Shown: positions 39,500-50,196, counted from the first letter of the stretch. The stretch: DNA of 64,000 bases from Haematococcus lacustris (GCA_030144725.1 JASKMD010000026.1:9726616-9790615); one strand, 5' to 3'. The notes: generated from the sequence alone by a model not told the origin. Program-made: numbers and translations.

Positions 39500-41740
39500 C
39501 ATGCTGTGGTCTGGGGGCGCGGGCGTGGGATAGGGTTAATTCATTCGTCCTTACGTGTGGGCTGTAGGACTGCGCTGTGGGGGGCGGGGTGTTGTGCAGA
39601 CTACCAAGCAGGCCACTTGGCCGCCACTAACCCACTGCGCAAAAACATGGAAAATTTGGTTTGGCCTTGTTTGTGACACCTTGCTCATCAGTGCATGCGT
39701 TGAGGGGTCAGGGGAGGGGAGTGTGAAGGGAGGGGAGGTGGAGTCTTGGCCGTAGTTTAACAGCCAGACGCTGCAAGGCTTGTCATGCGATGCCGAAGAC
39801 TGCATTCAGGTGACGCTGACTTTGTGATGTGTCCATGTCAGCGGCATGTACAGTGATGACTACGACGCAAACTACATCTCATCATTATTGTCAGGGCAGG
39901 AGTGCAGTATCACAACACCAACAGGCTGCAAGCGCGGAGGTGCCTGCCATGAATAAAAGGGATTAAATGTCAAGGTAGGAAAGTTGCAGATTCCAAGATG
40001 TTAACAAGCCCATCCATGACACCTCTGGCCCTCTCTATCTGGCTGCAGCTGACACGAGTCTGCGCAGTTGCGTCAAAGTTCATGATACTGATAGTCGCTG
40101 TAGGAGTGTGCATCCTGCACTGCAGGCCTACCTTTCTGTGGTGGGTGGACGACTGCTAACTGGCTGCGGTCGTGATGATGGCTGACACCGCTGTGAGGCA
40201 AGCTGTGCATTGGCCTTTGGTCACCGCCAGCGACTGCTTCAGCCTCATGCTGGCCTGGCAGCTGCCTAGCAGGTGTGGGGCAAGCTGTGCTACCACGGCT
40301 GCCTGTTTCCCAGCAGCCGCAGCTTCATAACCGTGGACAGTGTGCGCGTCGTGTTGGGGGAGGTGTGGGGGCAGAGGGAGCACCATCACAAGCACACGCC
40401 TTCTTGCAGCCACCTGCTCTGGGGCACTGATCTAATGGTGCAATGGCATTATCACGGCCATGGCCCAATCCAGCCTGGCCGCCAGCCTGTCCTGTGCTGA
40501 GCTGTCAGCAGAGTGTCTTGTGCGTCAAGAAAGCCAGGGCCACCGGCGCCACCACCAAGGGCCAGGCCCTGCAAACATGGGCAGCGAGCCACCAAGGTCC
40601 ATAGTACCACCATGCCTGATGTGTCGTGACCAAGGACATGAGGGTCATGAGACTATCATACGCGTGCTGTTGACCATGGGTGTAATAAAAAACTATTACA
40701 TGTGGAAGATGTTTGAACATGTAGACATCAGTGTTATTTCATCTGTTTGACCAGATGCTTGATGGGCCAGGTGTCCTAGTGAGGTAAAGCTAAGAAGCTG
40801 ACGATGAGAACCTGGGCCATGTCAGCATGTGCTGTGAACCATCATCACAGGCCCAGGACTAAATCCGCAGGAGAAATAACACTGGTAGATAACAACAGGA
40901 GGAGCAGCAGGCACACACCAGCCCCCTGCACCGCATTGTGCCTGCATTGCGAGGGCAGAGCTCACACAAAGAGGCAGCACTACACAGTGCAAGAGGGCCC
41001 TGCCATGCACTGTGCTGTCCAGACCGTAGGCTGCACAGTCAGCGGTCAGGTGCACTGGTGAGCATCTGGGCTGGAGGCAGCGTGGCAGCACAGCTAGCGC
41101 CATCGTGTTGCCATTGCAGACCCTGATGCCTGCCGGGCTCAGCTCACTGAGCAGTCAGCGTGAGTTGCCAGGTGCATGTGGCGCCTACCCGACTTCTCGA
41201 TGTCTGCCTCACAACCCATAGGCGCCAGGGCGCCTCGGCTGTTTGAGCAGCTGATATGGGAGAGGAGTCCTGGAACACCAGCCACCTGTTGCATGGAGAC
41301 ACAACATACAAAAGCTTTGTAAGGCTAGGCTTCGGAGGGTGAGGGTTGAGCGGGGCAAACAGAACCCGGGAAAAGGTCTTTACATGTAGTTCTGGTGGGA
41401 GGGTAGCACGGGCATGCCCTGACGCTAATCTCCTTCCTTAACAAATGCACACCCGGTGGCGAGGGTGTAGTCTTTCTTTTTCTTACCTGTTTTTTTTTTT
41501 GCATGCAGCCGGGATGAGGATATCTAATGTCTGTTTGTGCCGCTCACAGCCATGACTTGGTTGGCCAGACCTTGTGAGACCTTGTGTGCTGAGGATATTC
41601 TCACTCACGCAAATCAGTGCACATATTCTATGTCTGGTTATGTACCCCTTGGGCTGAGGATATTCTATGTCTAGTTATGTACCCCTCAGCCATGACTGAG
41701 CCGTAGACCTTGTGGGCTGAAAGCTCAACCTGTGGGTACT
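39500..41740. other. 2.2-kb stretch without a recognised gene
   Basis: Mixed-composition sequence. A short plus-strand reading at about 40048-40160 gives a hydrophobic segment (FMILIVAVGVCIL) but no start, splice context or family. At 41620-41700 a roughly 38-bp unit with ATATTCTATGTCT and TTATGTACCCCT is repeated twice. GGGCTGAAAGCTCAACCT occurs at about 41717 and 41782. Confidence 0.5.
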
Positions 41741-41800
41741 TCTGATCCGGCTCAAATGGAGGCCCTAGTGAGGGACAAGGGGGCTGAAAGCTCAACCTCA

Positions 41801-43129
41801 TCATGCAGTACCAATATTTTCACGCTCCTTTACCTGCTCCTTCACCAAGCCTTCGTCCTCTAGATGGCCTCTGTACTTGCCCGTCTCAGCCTCCAGCCGC
41901 ACCCTCTCCTCCCGCTGCCTTTGAGCCGCCTCAGCCTCCAGCCGCACCCTCTCCTCCCGCTGCCTTTGAGCCGCCTCAGCCTCCAGCCGCTCCTGCTCCC
42001 ACCGTGCCAGGTCAGGCACTAGGGCCACTGCCTGCTGCCTGACCAGCACCTGGCGTCCCCCTCCAGCAGCAGCGCAGACCAGGCCAGGGCGCACCAGGAA
42101 CAGCGGCCGGCTGCAAGGGGCAGGCAGCACACAGGAGGGCAGCATGACAGGCTGCGAGAGGCGGGCAGCCCAGCCAGCCCCCTGCAGCACTGGGCCTGCA
42201 TCCCTGCTAGCGGCTTGCCAAACATGTTGTTCCTTGTTGAATACGTTTTGTTGGCTTGCATCCCTGCTAGCCCCTGTTTGACGAACCCAGTAAGCTCATC
42301 ACGTAACTTAGCAACCTGTGTCCTTGCCTCCACCTCCACCTTCCACCTCACCTCGCCTCCACCATGCCCAGCAGCTGGCGCACAGGCGCCTCACACGCCC
42401 CCTGCCCCTCCTGCGTCACCCACTCCTCCAGCCTGCTCACCAGCTGCAGCCCGGGGCAGCTGCTCTGCAGGCTGGCCAGCAGCAGGTTGACACGGGTCAT
42501 TGCAGCAGCCACAACCACCAGCTGAGGGTGCCACAACTGAAATGCTTCATAGGCACGGTTAAGACCCAGCTGCTGCTCCAGCTGCCCCTGCATGTACTTC
42601 GCAATGCCCTTGATGTAGTAAGATGCTTTCCAGGTGGCCAAGTGTGAGGGCGCCTGCTGCTGGGCCACCAGGAACAGGGTGCTGCTCTTAGCTTGCTGCA
42701 GCTGCTGCAGCGCCACGTGCAGCTCAGTGCACCTGGCCTCAGGGCAGCTGGTCAGGCAGGCAAGGTAGTTTGTCAACTCAGCTCCGGCACTGTGCTCATA
42801 CCAGTCCACTTGCTGCTGGGCAACAGCCAGGGCCTTGACCAGCACCTGGTGGTGCAGGGCAGCAGTGCAGCTGTGTCTGTCCCAGATGCTGACCAGGGCG
42901 GCTGCCCCATCCAAGGACCGCTCTGCTGCCTCTAGTATATCCTGCACCAGGGGGTTCTGCACGACGCCGCCCATGGCCATGACAGTTGCCAGCTGCTTAA
43001 CGGCAATGCTCAACTGGTCCAGGCACTCCCGCTGCTCCACACTGCCAAGGCCCACCGGGAAGCTGCGCTGGCCAGTGAGGGGACCCTGCAAGGCTGCCTG
43101 GACTGCCCCACTGCCGCTGCCAGGGTTTG

Positions 43130-43197
<68 letters not shown>

Positions 43198-44816
43198 AGT
43201 GAGGCCAGCTGGGACTGGGCGGCGGCAAGCTTCTCCTGCACGTAGGAGGCAGCACCAGCGGTCAGTGATCAGCTGGTGATAGGGGCTAGGGGCTAGGGGC
43301 GTGCCCTCACACAAGCTCTTGCACCCTCCCAGCTCACACCACTCCTGTACACACTGCTGTGCTCAAGTACTCAATGCACCTGGCACTCAAGTTTTTATGT
43401 GTTCCCTGTGCCCCAGGCCCCAGCCCTTTCTTGCTCCCTTCCTGCCTGGTCGATGGTCATGGGCAACACCATGTGTCTGCACCATTTTGGCATAGCTCAC
43501 TCATTCGCCCTGGCGCTCACTTGTTCAGTGGTGCGTTGTCTCCTCATCTCCTCCAATTCAGCCCTCAGGTTATGGTGCTGCTCTAGCTGCTGCTTCTGGC
43601 TCGCCTGGTTCTGCTGTTTCAGCTGTTGCAGGATGGTCTGAGCTTCGTCTAACTTGCTGTCCGCATCGGCCTTGGCCCTGGCTAAGTCCGTAGCTTGCTG
43701 CTCAGCTGCCTGTAGCATTGAGCGCAGGAGCTCTTGCTGCTTGCCGTTGCCAGCTTGCAACTGCCGCACCATCTGGAGTAAGCTGTGGATAATCCGAGGC
43801 AATGGCTGGCCACCCAAGTCGACACAGCCCCTGCTGAGAAGCAGCATATAACGAGATGCAGCAGTTGAGGAGCAGGTTGGTGCCAGGTGCAGGGTGCAGA
43901 GGCTAGGTGTGAGAACCCTAGGTCTGGGCTCAGCGGCGAACCCTGCGTCAACAACCGCGGAGGGAGAGGGCATGTGAAGGGATGTGAGCTATCATAGTAA
44001 CAGTGTGCAAGGCGTGTTGAAGATGCTAGAGAGTGCAGGGTGGGGCGGGTGCCAGGTGGAGCGCAGTGAGGCCGGGCGGGTGCCAGGCGGAGGGTGGTGA
44101 GGTCCAGCCGGCCAGCCAGCCTACCTCTACCCATTGTTAGCTATAGGTACCTCTACTGTTTCTCATCCATAGGTCCATAACACACCACACACCTCCTCCA
44201 CAGTCAACAAGCCAACAAGGCCAGATCCAAGGCAGATGTCACCGCACCTGCCGCTGCAGGCCTGGTCACCAGTCACCCCCTTGCAGTCACAGTCACAGCT
44301 CTGAACCAGCTGCTCAGGGGCAGGCGGGCCGCTGGCAGTGGCGCTGCTGTCTGTGGGAGGGCAGGTGCTTCCAGTCACCACGGGCTCATACACGGCAGCT
44401 TGCACAGCTGTCAGCAGCTTGTCACCTGCCCCGGCTACTAGCAGGGTGCTTTGGGATGGGACCAGGGCATGGGCGGTTTCGCCAGTGGTATCACTGACGT
44501 CTGCATCAGCAGCTTGAGTGGCGCCATCACCAACAGTTGCTGGATTCCGGCCAGCCCTGCTTGCGGGATCCAGCGCTTGCGCATACGGTAAGGGTGAGTC
44601 GTAGCCATCGCCGGACTGCGCAAAGCAGGCTGCAGGGGCCTCATCCTTGGATCCGCCTGCATCGAGGCTTGTGGTGCGCGATGTCTGCTGCACTGCTCCG
44701 CTACTGCTGTCTGGCGCAGCCAGATGCGCTCCAGTCGCTGATGCCCTTTTCATGTAGACTGTCTGCAATCCCGTGAATGCCGAAAGGTTACGATGATCGC
44801 CGCGTCGTGATGGCAT
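41801..44816 (-). CDS. Unknown coiled-coil protein
   Basis: Probable exons: 44816 to about 44250, about 43831-43521, 43235 to about 42350, and a tail in 42190-41801. The GAACAA|GTGAGC donor (43521) and TGCAG|GAGAAG acceptor (43235) join in phase 0. Exon 1 begins MPSRRGDHRNLSAFTGLQTV. Exon 2 is a long coiled coil (LLRSMLQAAEQQATDLARAK, KQQLEQHHNLRAELEEMRRQ). Exon 3 starts EKLAAAQSQLASLN, then a Ser run from an AGC array (43128-43195), then a helical domain of about 230 residues (ECLDQLSIAVKQLATVMAMG, LTNYLACLTSCPEARCTELH) I do not recognise. The tail has a repeat built on RLEAEAAQRQREERV. A cytoskeletal or centrosomal type of protein would fit the coiled coils, but this is inference. Confidence 0.55.
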
Positions 44817-45075
44817 GCGTGACCATAGCGTGTCCGCTGTGGTTTCCGTATCCGAGGAGATTAGGGTTCTTTTCACGGGCAAGAGTGAGGCCCTCACGTA
44901 AAAATGATCGCAGCACCCCCTCGCGCTTCGCAAACACGCATGTCACAAGCTGATCAAGCACACCTATCGTGGTGTTGATGCTGCGCCCGCCTTCTCATCT
45001 CGCTAATTCACATATTGTGCAAAGTGTTGCATCAGTCACTGATGCCCTTTTCATGTAGACTGTCTGCAACCCCGT
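44738..45075. repeat. Direct repeat of about 33 bp, 300 bp apart
   Basis: CTGATGCCCTTTTCATGTAG and the following 13 bases occur at about 44741-44773 and again at about 45039-45071 with one change. The first copy is inside exon 1 of the coiled-coil gene and the second lies just upstream of the Fanzor-like element. Confidence 0.8.
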
Positions 45076-45185
45076 CTGCCAAAGGCCTGTGAAATGTCGT
45101 GGCGCGTGAACATCCGGGGTATTGTTCAGTTACTCGGTAATTATGTAACATAGCATTGATATGTCGCTGTAGAGCTTGGCACAGG

Positions 45186-45776
45186 ATGCAGCGAAACAGG
45201 CAGCGCAAACGTAATCGTCATGCCTCGGACATCGAAGTTGACCGCGAGCTCGAGGCTCAGCCAGAGCCAAGCCAGGCGCAGAAGAACAAGACAGCCAGCG
45301 GTGAAGCGCGCAGGGACCGACACGACAAGAACACGTGGCATGCGAAGAAGGCCAAACGGCATACCTTGATGAGGGGGGTGTGCGCTGCTGGTTTAGAGGC
45401 GGGAGCGGTCGTGGCGTCCGAAGTGGTCGAGCTGCGGGTCGTCACGCAAATCGAGGCTTGGGTGGAGGTCTGCAGCATGAGAGCGCTGCTCGGGGGCTTG
45501 CTACTGGGTCTCGCGGTGCGAGGCTGGTTCACGCGGGTCAGGGTGCTTCCGGACGGGCAGGAGGTCTTCGAGGAAATCCCAGCTGGTCACCCCCGCCATT
45601 GGCTGCACCCCCATGGCTCAAGAGATTACTTTCTTACTCATTTCTGCACGGATGAGGCCGCCGATTTGTGCGATGAGCTAGTAATGGCCCGAATAGAGTG
45701 CAGCCAGCCCCAGCGGTTTGCCGGGTGGCTGGCCCCCAACACGCGACGTGTTCTGGAGCGTCGCAGACACATTTAG
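45186..45776 (+). pseudogene. Fanzor/TnpB-like nuclease copy 1, N-terminal region
   Basis: Open stretch from ATG 45186 (MQRNRQRKRNRHAS) with a very basic start, the helical VEVCSMRALLGGLLLGLAV, then LPDGQEVFEEIPAGHPRHWL, DYFLTHFCTDEAADLCDELV and QRFAGWLAPNTRRVLE, ending at TAG 45774-45776. Parts recur in inverted orientation at 48918-49160 and, distantly, at 35424-35715. I assign it to the Fanzor/TnpB-like group because the matching C-terminal RuvC-III domain follows downstream (47577) and recurs in a second copy with the same introns. The middle of the protein (RuvC-I and II) is not found in this copy; the space holds a Q-rich ORF instead. Confidence 0.55.
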
Positions 45777-45976
45777 CGACGGCATTAGGCAGCCTGGACC
45801 CAGAGCGGCGTGAATGGCGCATCCTGACTGGACATGCCAACTTTTCAGGTTAGCACGCATCAGTGCTGCAACGTCCTAGCACGAATCGAGACCCACTCCC
45901 AAGCTCACCTGCTGCTTCCCGGCCTGCTTCCTTGCCCCCCGCTCCAAAGTGTCACCTTTTGTCATCAAACGGCGCC

Positions 45977-47408
45977 TCTGCAGGTCGATGGCATTGTGGG
46001 TTGGGAGCGTGACCGCGATTGCGGATTGTCGAACCACGAACGGCAAGAATTAGTGAAAAACATGCAGACACTGAGCTGTGAGAAGTGTTTGCCGTTGTGC
46101 AGGCCTGTAAACGCCATGGTTACCAAGAAAAGGGGGGTGATGGCTAGATGTGCCGGTGCGCAACAAGCGAGGGAGGTTATGGCACAGCGCAGGGCTGCTG
46201 AGGCTGAAGCCAAGGCCCAGGCTGGTGCTGCTGAGGCTGAGACCCAGGCACAGGCTGATGCTGGTGCTTATGAGGCTGATGAGGCTGGTGCTGATGAGGC
46301 TGGTGCTTATGAGGCTGATGCTGGTGCTTATGAGGCTGAGGCCCAGGCACAGGCTGATGCTCGTGCTTATGAGGCACAGTTGCACCAGCTGCAGCCTGAA
46401 CTGCAGCAGAGGGAGCAACAAGCTACTGACACCCAACGCTTGCAACATCTACAGCAACAGCTGCAGGACCTGCAGCAGGATGAACTTCAACGTAAGGAGC
46501 AGCAGGTGGCTGAGCAGCAACAGCAGCTGCTGCAGCAGCAGGCAGATATGCACCTGAGGGAGCAGCAGTTGGCTGAGCAGCAACACCAGCTGCAGCAGCA
46601 GCAGGCAGACATGCAGCAGAGGGAGCAGCAGGTGGCTCAGCAGCAGCAACAGGTGCAGCAGCAGCAGGCGGACCTGCAGCTGAGGGAGCAGCAGGTGGCT
46701 CAGCAACACCACCAGGTGCAGCAGCAGCAGGCGGACCTGCAGCTGAGGGAGCAGCAGGTGGCTACCCAGAAGCACCAGGTGCAGCAGCAACAGGCGGACC
46801 TGCAGCAGAGGGAGCAGCAGGTGGCTCAGCAACACCACCAGGTGCAGTTGCAGCAGCAGCTTGACAGGCTGCAGCAACAGCTCGAGGCACAAAGTGGGGC
46901 TGAATTGCAACGCCAGGTGCAGCAGCAGCTGGCTGCACAGCAACACCTGTTGCAGCAGCAGCAGGCAGACCTGCTACTAAAGCAGCAGCAGGTGGAGAAG
47001 CAGCCGCAAGAGGCGGCAGTCCAGCAGGCTGTCGGCACCCACCACCCCCTCCCAGACCATGCTACATGCTCTCCCCAGGTCCCTGGGTCCCTCAGGTCAC
47101 CCCTCTTCATGCGCCCACGCCAGGACACAACACTAGCGCCCATGCCAAGGTACGCAGTTCCATGCATGCCCTCCCAAGCAAGCACAACCACACCTTTCAT
47201 ACACCACACCACACCACACCACACCACACCACACCACACCACACCACACCACACCACACCACACCACACCACACCACACCACACCACACCACACCACACC
47301 ACACCACACCACACCACACCACACCACACCACACCACACCACACCACACCACACCACACCTACCACAAACCTGTGTGGGATGCTTGTGTGCATGTGCAGG
47401 CTCCATAG
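45977..47408 (+). CDS. Q-rich ORF with 22-residue repeats, between the Fanzor-like parts
   Basis: One open frame. It begins with VDGIVGWERDRDCGLSNHER after a TCTGCAG acceptor-like site, which could be the continuation of the nuclease. It then carries an Ala/Glu-rich part with AYEADAGAYEAEAQAQADA repeats and about nine copies of a 66-bp unit encoding LREQQVAQQHHQVQQQQAD-like 22-mers (about 46480-46990), predicted to form a long coiled coil. It ends in a Thr/His/Pro reading of the ACACC array and is probably not coding there. It could be a host coiled-coil exon captured by the element, or repeat expansion inside an intron. No family recognised. Confidence 0.4.
46480..46990 (+). repeat. 66-bp tandem repeat (22-residue Q-rich units)
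   Basis: Unit built around CTGAGGGAGCAGCAGGTGGC, in frame, with substitutions concentrated at a few codons. Frame preservation suggests coding constraint or recent expansion. Confidence 0.85.
47201..47360. repeat. (ACACC)n pentanucleotide array
   Basis: About 32 nearly perfect copies between the Q-rich ORF and the C-terminal exon of Fanzor-like copy 1. Confidence 0.97.
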
Positions 47409-47576
47409 TGTGGCCCATGCATTGAGTGAGGCTTCCACCACAGCCCTGTAGAATGGCATCACTCACACACCAGCCTAGACTGTGCCCTGCCGTTTTGACT
47501 AGACATGGCTTGACTTAACACTTGGTTTGGACAGGGAAGGGTCTTGCAAGTGAGCATTGATCTATGTCGCCTTTCA

Positions 47577-47878
47577 GGTGGCTGTACCCGGTGCGCAGCA
47601 TGGCGAAGCGGTCCCGGATCCGGGGCTTGATGTGCTCTACAAGCAATGTCATCAAGCGCAGGTTCTACGACCGAGACGTGTCAGCCGCGCTGAACATCGC
47701 CCGCATTGCAGTCGGGCCGGGCCGCCCACGCGAGCTCAGCAGCTGGCTGGGCCGCCCCGCCATGCCTAACCCACGCAGACCGGCCAGGAGTGGGCGAAAG
47801 TGCGCGACAGAGGCCTGCTGCGAAAGTGGCAGCGGCGGCACCAACGGCAGCGATAGTGACATGTGTATCATGCCATGA
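47577..47878 (+). pseudogene. Fanzor/TnpB-like nuclease copy 1, C-terminal RuvC-III exon
   Basis: Exon after a TTTCAG acceptor: WLYPVRSMAKRSRIRGLMCS, then FYDRDVSAALNIARIAVGPG and RPRELSSWLGRPAMPNP, ending at TGA 47876-47878. The D-R-D-x-x-A-A-L-N-I box is the third RuvC motif of TnpB and its eukaryotic relatives, the Fanzor proteins (RNA-guided nucleases carried by transposons). Only one Cys is left where TnpB has paired zinc-binding Cys. The intron upstream (about 47440-47576) is closely similar to that of copy 2 (49165-49296), showing that the two copies share gene structure. RuvC-I and II are not found with it, so this copy is presumed dead. Confidence 0.72.
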
Positions 47879-48070
47879 GCCAAACAAACAAACAATTCGA
47901 TTGCCCCTTACAAAGGGGATGTGTGTGCGCTAGAGTGTGCATTAGGTAGGGCTCTAGTGAAAAGGTTAGGGACACAGTCCCGACTCCTAGGTTAGGGACA
48001 CACACCGGTCTCTCACTGCTGTGGAGAAGTGTAGGGGCTCAGGAGGATTGGGATAGGAGGATTGGGATAC
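47879..48070 (+). repeat. 3' tail of Fanzor-like copy 1
   Basis: About 190 bp after the stop codon (AAACAAACAAACAATTC, CCCTTACAAAGGGGATGTGT, GGTTAGGGACAC, CTCTCACTGCTGTGGAGAAG) recur after copy 2 at 49672-49857. They therefore belong to the element. AGGATTGGGATA is itself doubled at the end. Confidence 0.75.
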
Positions 48071-48112
48071 AGCATGGTTGGGTAGCATGAGTAGGCCGTA
48101 CTCAGCCAGTAT

Positions 48113-48291
48113 GTGTGTCAGTATGTGTGCCACAATGCCAGCATTGGCAGCAAGGGTGTGCCTGTCAAGCAGATGCGACGGCAGGCATGCAAGCAGTTTC
48201 CCGGGCGTGTGGTGCTGGTGCATGGGTTTCGTACCAGCCGGGTCAGCTCTGCCCGCACCAACGTGGTGCAAGGTCAAGCAGAGTTCTTCAG
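48113..48291 (+). pseudogene. Fanzor/TnpB-like nuclease copy 2, RuvC-II exon with altered active site
   Basis: Plus-strand stretch reading GSKGVPVKQMRRQACKQFPG, then VVLVHGFRTSRVSSARTNVV, ending AGTTCTTCAG|GTGAGA (donor at 48292). It joins in frame (AG|G) to the exon starting at 49297, giving R-W-L-Y-P. In the related relic at 62588-62937 the same block reads VVLVDEHRTSRVSS, where D-E is the RuvC-II acidic site. Here D-E has become H-G, so this copy should be catalytically inactive. Confidence 0.65.
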
Positions 48292-49296
48292 GTGAGAGAC
48301 CTCAAATGCACGAGCATTGTGGGGTGGAGTCATTGGTCACCCCCGCCATTGGCTGCACCCCTGATAACTATCTGACTAATCTTTAAGAGTTTTTCAGCGA
48401 ATTTTGCGCAGGGCGGTGCAGCTCACCAGCGCGAGGCTAGCGGGCTGCACGGCCTGATGTGCACCTGTGCCGGGGCGGGCTGGGGTGTTGAGAATTCCGG
48501 TCGAGTTGTGCCAAGAATGGCCTGCTTAGTGGGGCTGTGATTAGCGAACAGCTATCGCGCTCAGCGGCCCAACTTTTCAACTATTTGAGTTTTATTCAAA
48601 ATGGCACTTTTCTCGGCCAGTTAACTGTCCAACCAGGACGTCAAATGATGAACTGCCACTTCTGTGCGGCTGCTTGTGTATATCACTAGCGTATTCTTAG
48701 AACAGAAACGCGTTGCCTTCATGTGTGGGCCGTTTCATGTGTGGCGATCGACATGGTTATCAGCTCAGTTTCTGCATCTTTTTGACTGATTCTATCAGCT
48801 TATAGCTGCACAGGAGCCACAAGCACCGATTCTAAGAGCCGTTTTTGAAGTTGCTGTCATATCTGGACTGAGCCCGTGAAGAAGCGCTGTTACATGCTGA
48901 TTTGAATTTTACTACGGATGCGCCAATCACGCCGCGATGGATCCAGGCTGCCTATAGCGGTCGCTAAGAGTGTCTGCGTGGCGCCAAATCACGTCGCGTG
49001 TTGGGGACCAGCCACCCGGCAAACCGCTGGGGCTGGCTACACTCTAGTCAGGCCATTCGCAGCTCATCGCGCCAATCGGCGGCCTCATCCGTGCAAAAAT
49101 GAGTCAGAAAGTTATCTCCTGAGCCATGGGGGTGCAGCCAATGGCGGGGGTGACCCATTACATAGCTGCAGAATGACATCTCACACACCAGCCTAGACTG
49201 TGCCCCTGCACCGTTTAGACTAGACATGGCTTGACTTAACACTTGGTTGGCAAGGAAGGGTCTTGCAAGTGAGCATTGACATATGTTGCCTTGCAG
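48292..49296. other. Intron-like spacer of copy 2 containing an inverted nuclease fragment
   Basis: Lies between the donor at 48292 and the acceptor before 49297. A 27-bp sequence at about 48336-48362 recurs inverted at about 49129-49155. The part from 48380 to 48900 is less GC-rich than its surroundings and has no ORF I can support. 49165-49296 matches the natural intron of copy 1. Confidence 0.65.
48918..49160 (-). pseudogene. Inverted fragment of the Fanzor-like N-terminal region
   Basis: Minus-strand reading GHPRHWLHPHGSGDNFLTHF, CTDEAADWRDELRMA, then TGA, closely similar over about 240 bp to 45590-45835 on the plus strand. The stop and later changes mark it as decayed. Confidence 0.75.
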
Positions 49297-49735
49297 GTGG
49301 CTGTACCCGGTGCGCAGCATGGCGAAGCGGTCCCGGATCCGGGGCTTGATGCGCTCTACCAGCACTGTCATTAAGCGCAGGTTCTACGACCGAGACGTGT
49401 CAGCCGCGCTGAACATCCGCCGCATTGCAGCCGGGCCGGGCCGCCCTCGCGAGCTCAGCAGCTGGCTGGGCCGCCCCGCCATGCCTAACCCAGGCAGACC
49501 AGGCCAGGAGTGGGTGCAAGTGCGCGACAGAGGCCTGCTGCGGAAGTGGCAACGGCGGCACCAGCGGCAGCGGAAGTGGCAGCGGCGGCACCAGCGGCAG
49601 TGTATCATGCGGCGGCACCAGCGACATGTGTACCAGTGGCAGCGGCGGCACCAGCGACATGTGTATCATGCCAAACAAACAAACAATTCAATTGCCCCTT
49701 ACAAAGGGGATGTGTGTGCGTTACAGTGTGCATAG
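49297..49735 (+). pseudogene. Fanzor/TnpB-like nuclease copy 2, C-terminal RuvC-III exon
   Basis: After a CTTGCAG acceptor: WLYPVRSMAKRSRIRGLMRS, FYDRDVSAALNIRRIAAGPG, RPRELSSWLGRPAMPNPGRP, EWVQVRDRGLLRKWQRR, followed by a repetitive Arg/His/Gln tail made of a GCAGCGGCGGCACCAGC repeat. The RuvC-III DRD is kept; the single Cys of copy 1 is Arg here. The reading extends further than copy 1 before a stop. Joined with 48113-48291 it gives the C-terminal half of a nuclease whose RuvC-II site is mutated. Confidence 0.72.
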
Positions 49736-49857
49736 GGTAGGGCTCTAGCGAATAGGTTAGGGACACGTAGGGTAGGTCCCGACTCCTAGGTTAGGGACAC
49801 ACACCGGTCTCTCACTGCTGTGGAGAAGTGTAGGGGCTCCACAGGAGGATAGGGATA
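49672..49857 (+). repeat. 3' tail of Fanzor-like copy 2
   Basis: Matches 47879-48070 with small differences, ending in AGGGATACAACATTGTTG versus GGGATACAGCATGGTTG. Similarity ends around 49870. Confidence 0.75.
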
Positions 49858-49869
49858 CAACATTGTTGA

Positions 49870-50196
49870 TATATCCATTCAGATATATCTACTATCGTAC
49901 AAGTAGTTGTATGGCAGAGCTGTAGCACTACATTGATGCGTCCCTGGTCCCCTCGAGAAGGGTACGGCCTCAACCTTGCCAAGCATGTCGTACTCATACT
50001 TGAAGTAGGGGGAGATGCCTTACTTCAAGGAGTAATGGCTGGCTATCCTGCAGTACACAGGTGCTTTACGGCTGTTGCAAGGGCTAAGGCTCCCCCTGTG
50101 CAGCTGTGCACTCATCTTTGCTGTGACGTCAGCGGACTGGAGCACTCCCTAACAGCAAGCTGGGCTGGGCTGGGCGCTACGACTGACCATCTTCCT
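49870..50196. other. Spacer without a recognised gene
   Basis: Mixed sequence between the element tail and a LINE fragment, with a palindromic ATATCTACTATCG-type region near 49880. Nothing supported. Confidence 0.4.

Noticed and set aside
40048..40160. Small membrane protein (FMILIVAVGVCIL)
   Set aside because: No start codon, splice signal or homology; a short hydrophobic reading by chance is likely.
47066..47466. CGVVWCGVVWCG and HTTPHHTTPHH repeat proteins
   Set aside because: Artefacts of the ACACC array, which stays open in all frames.
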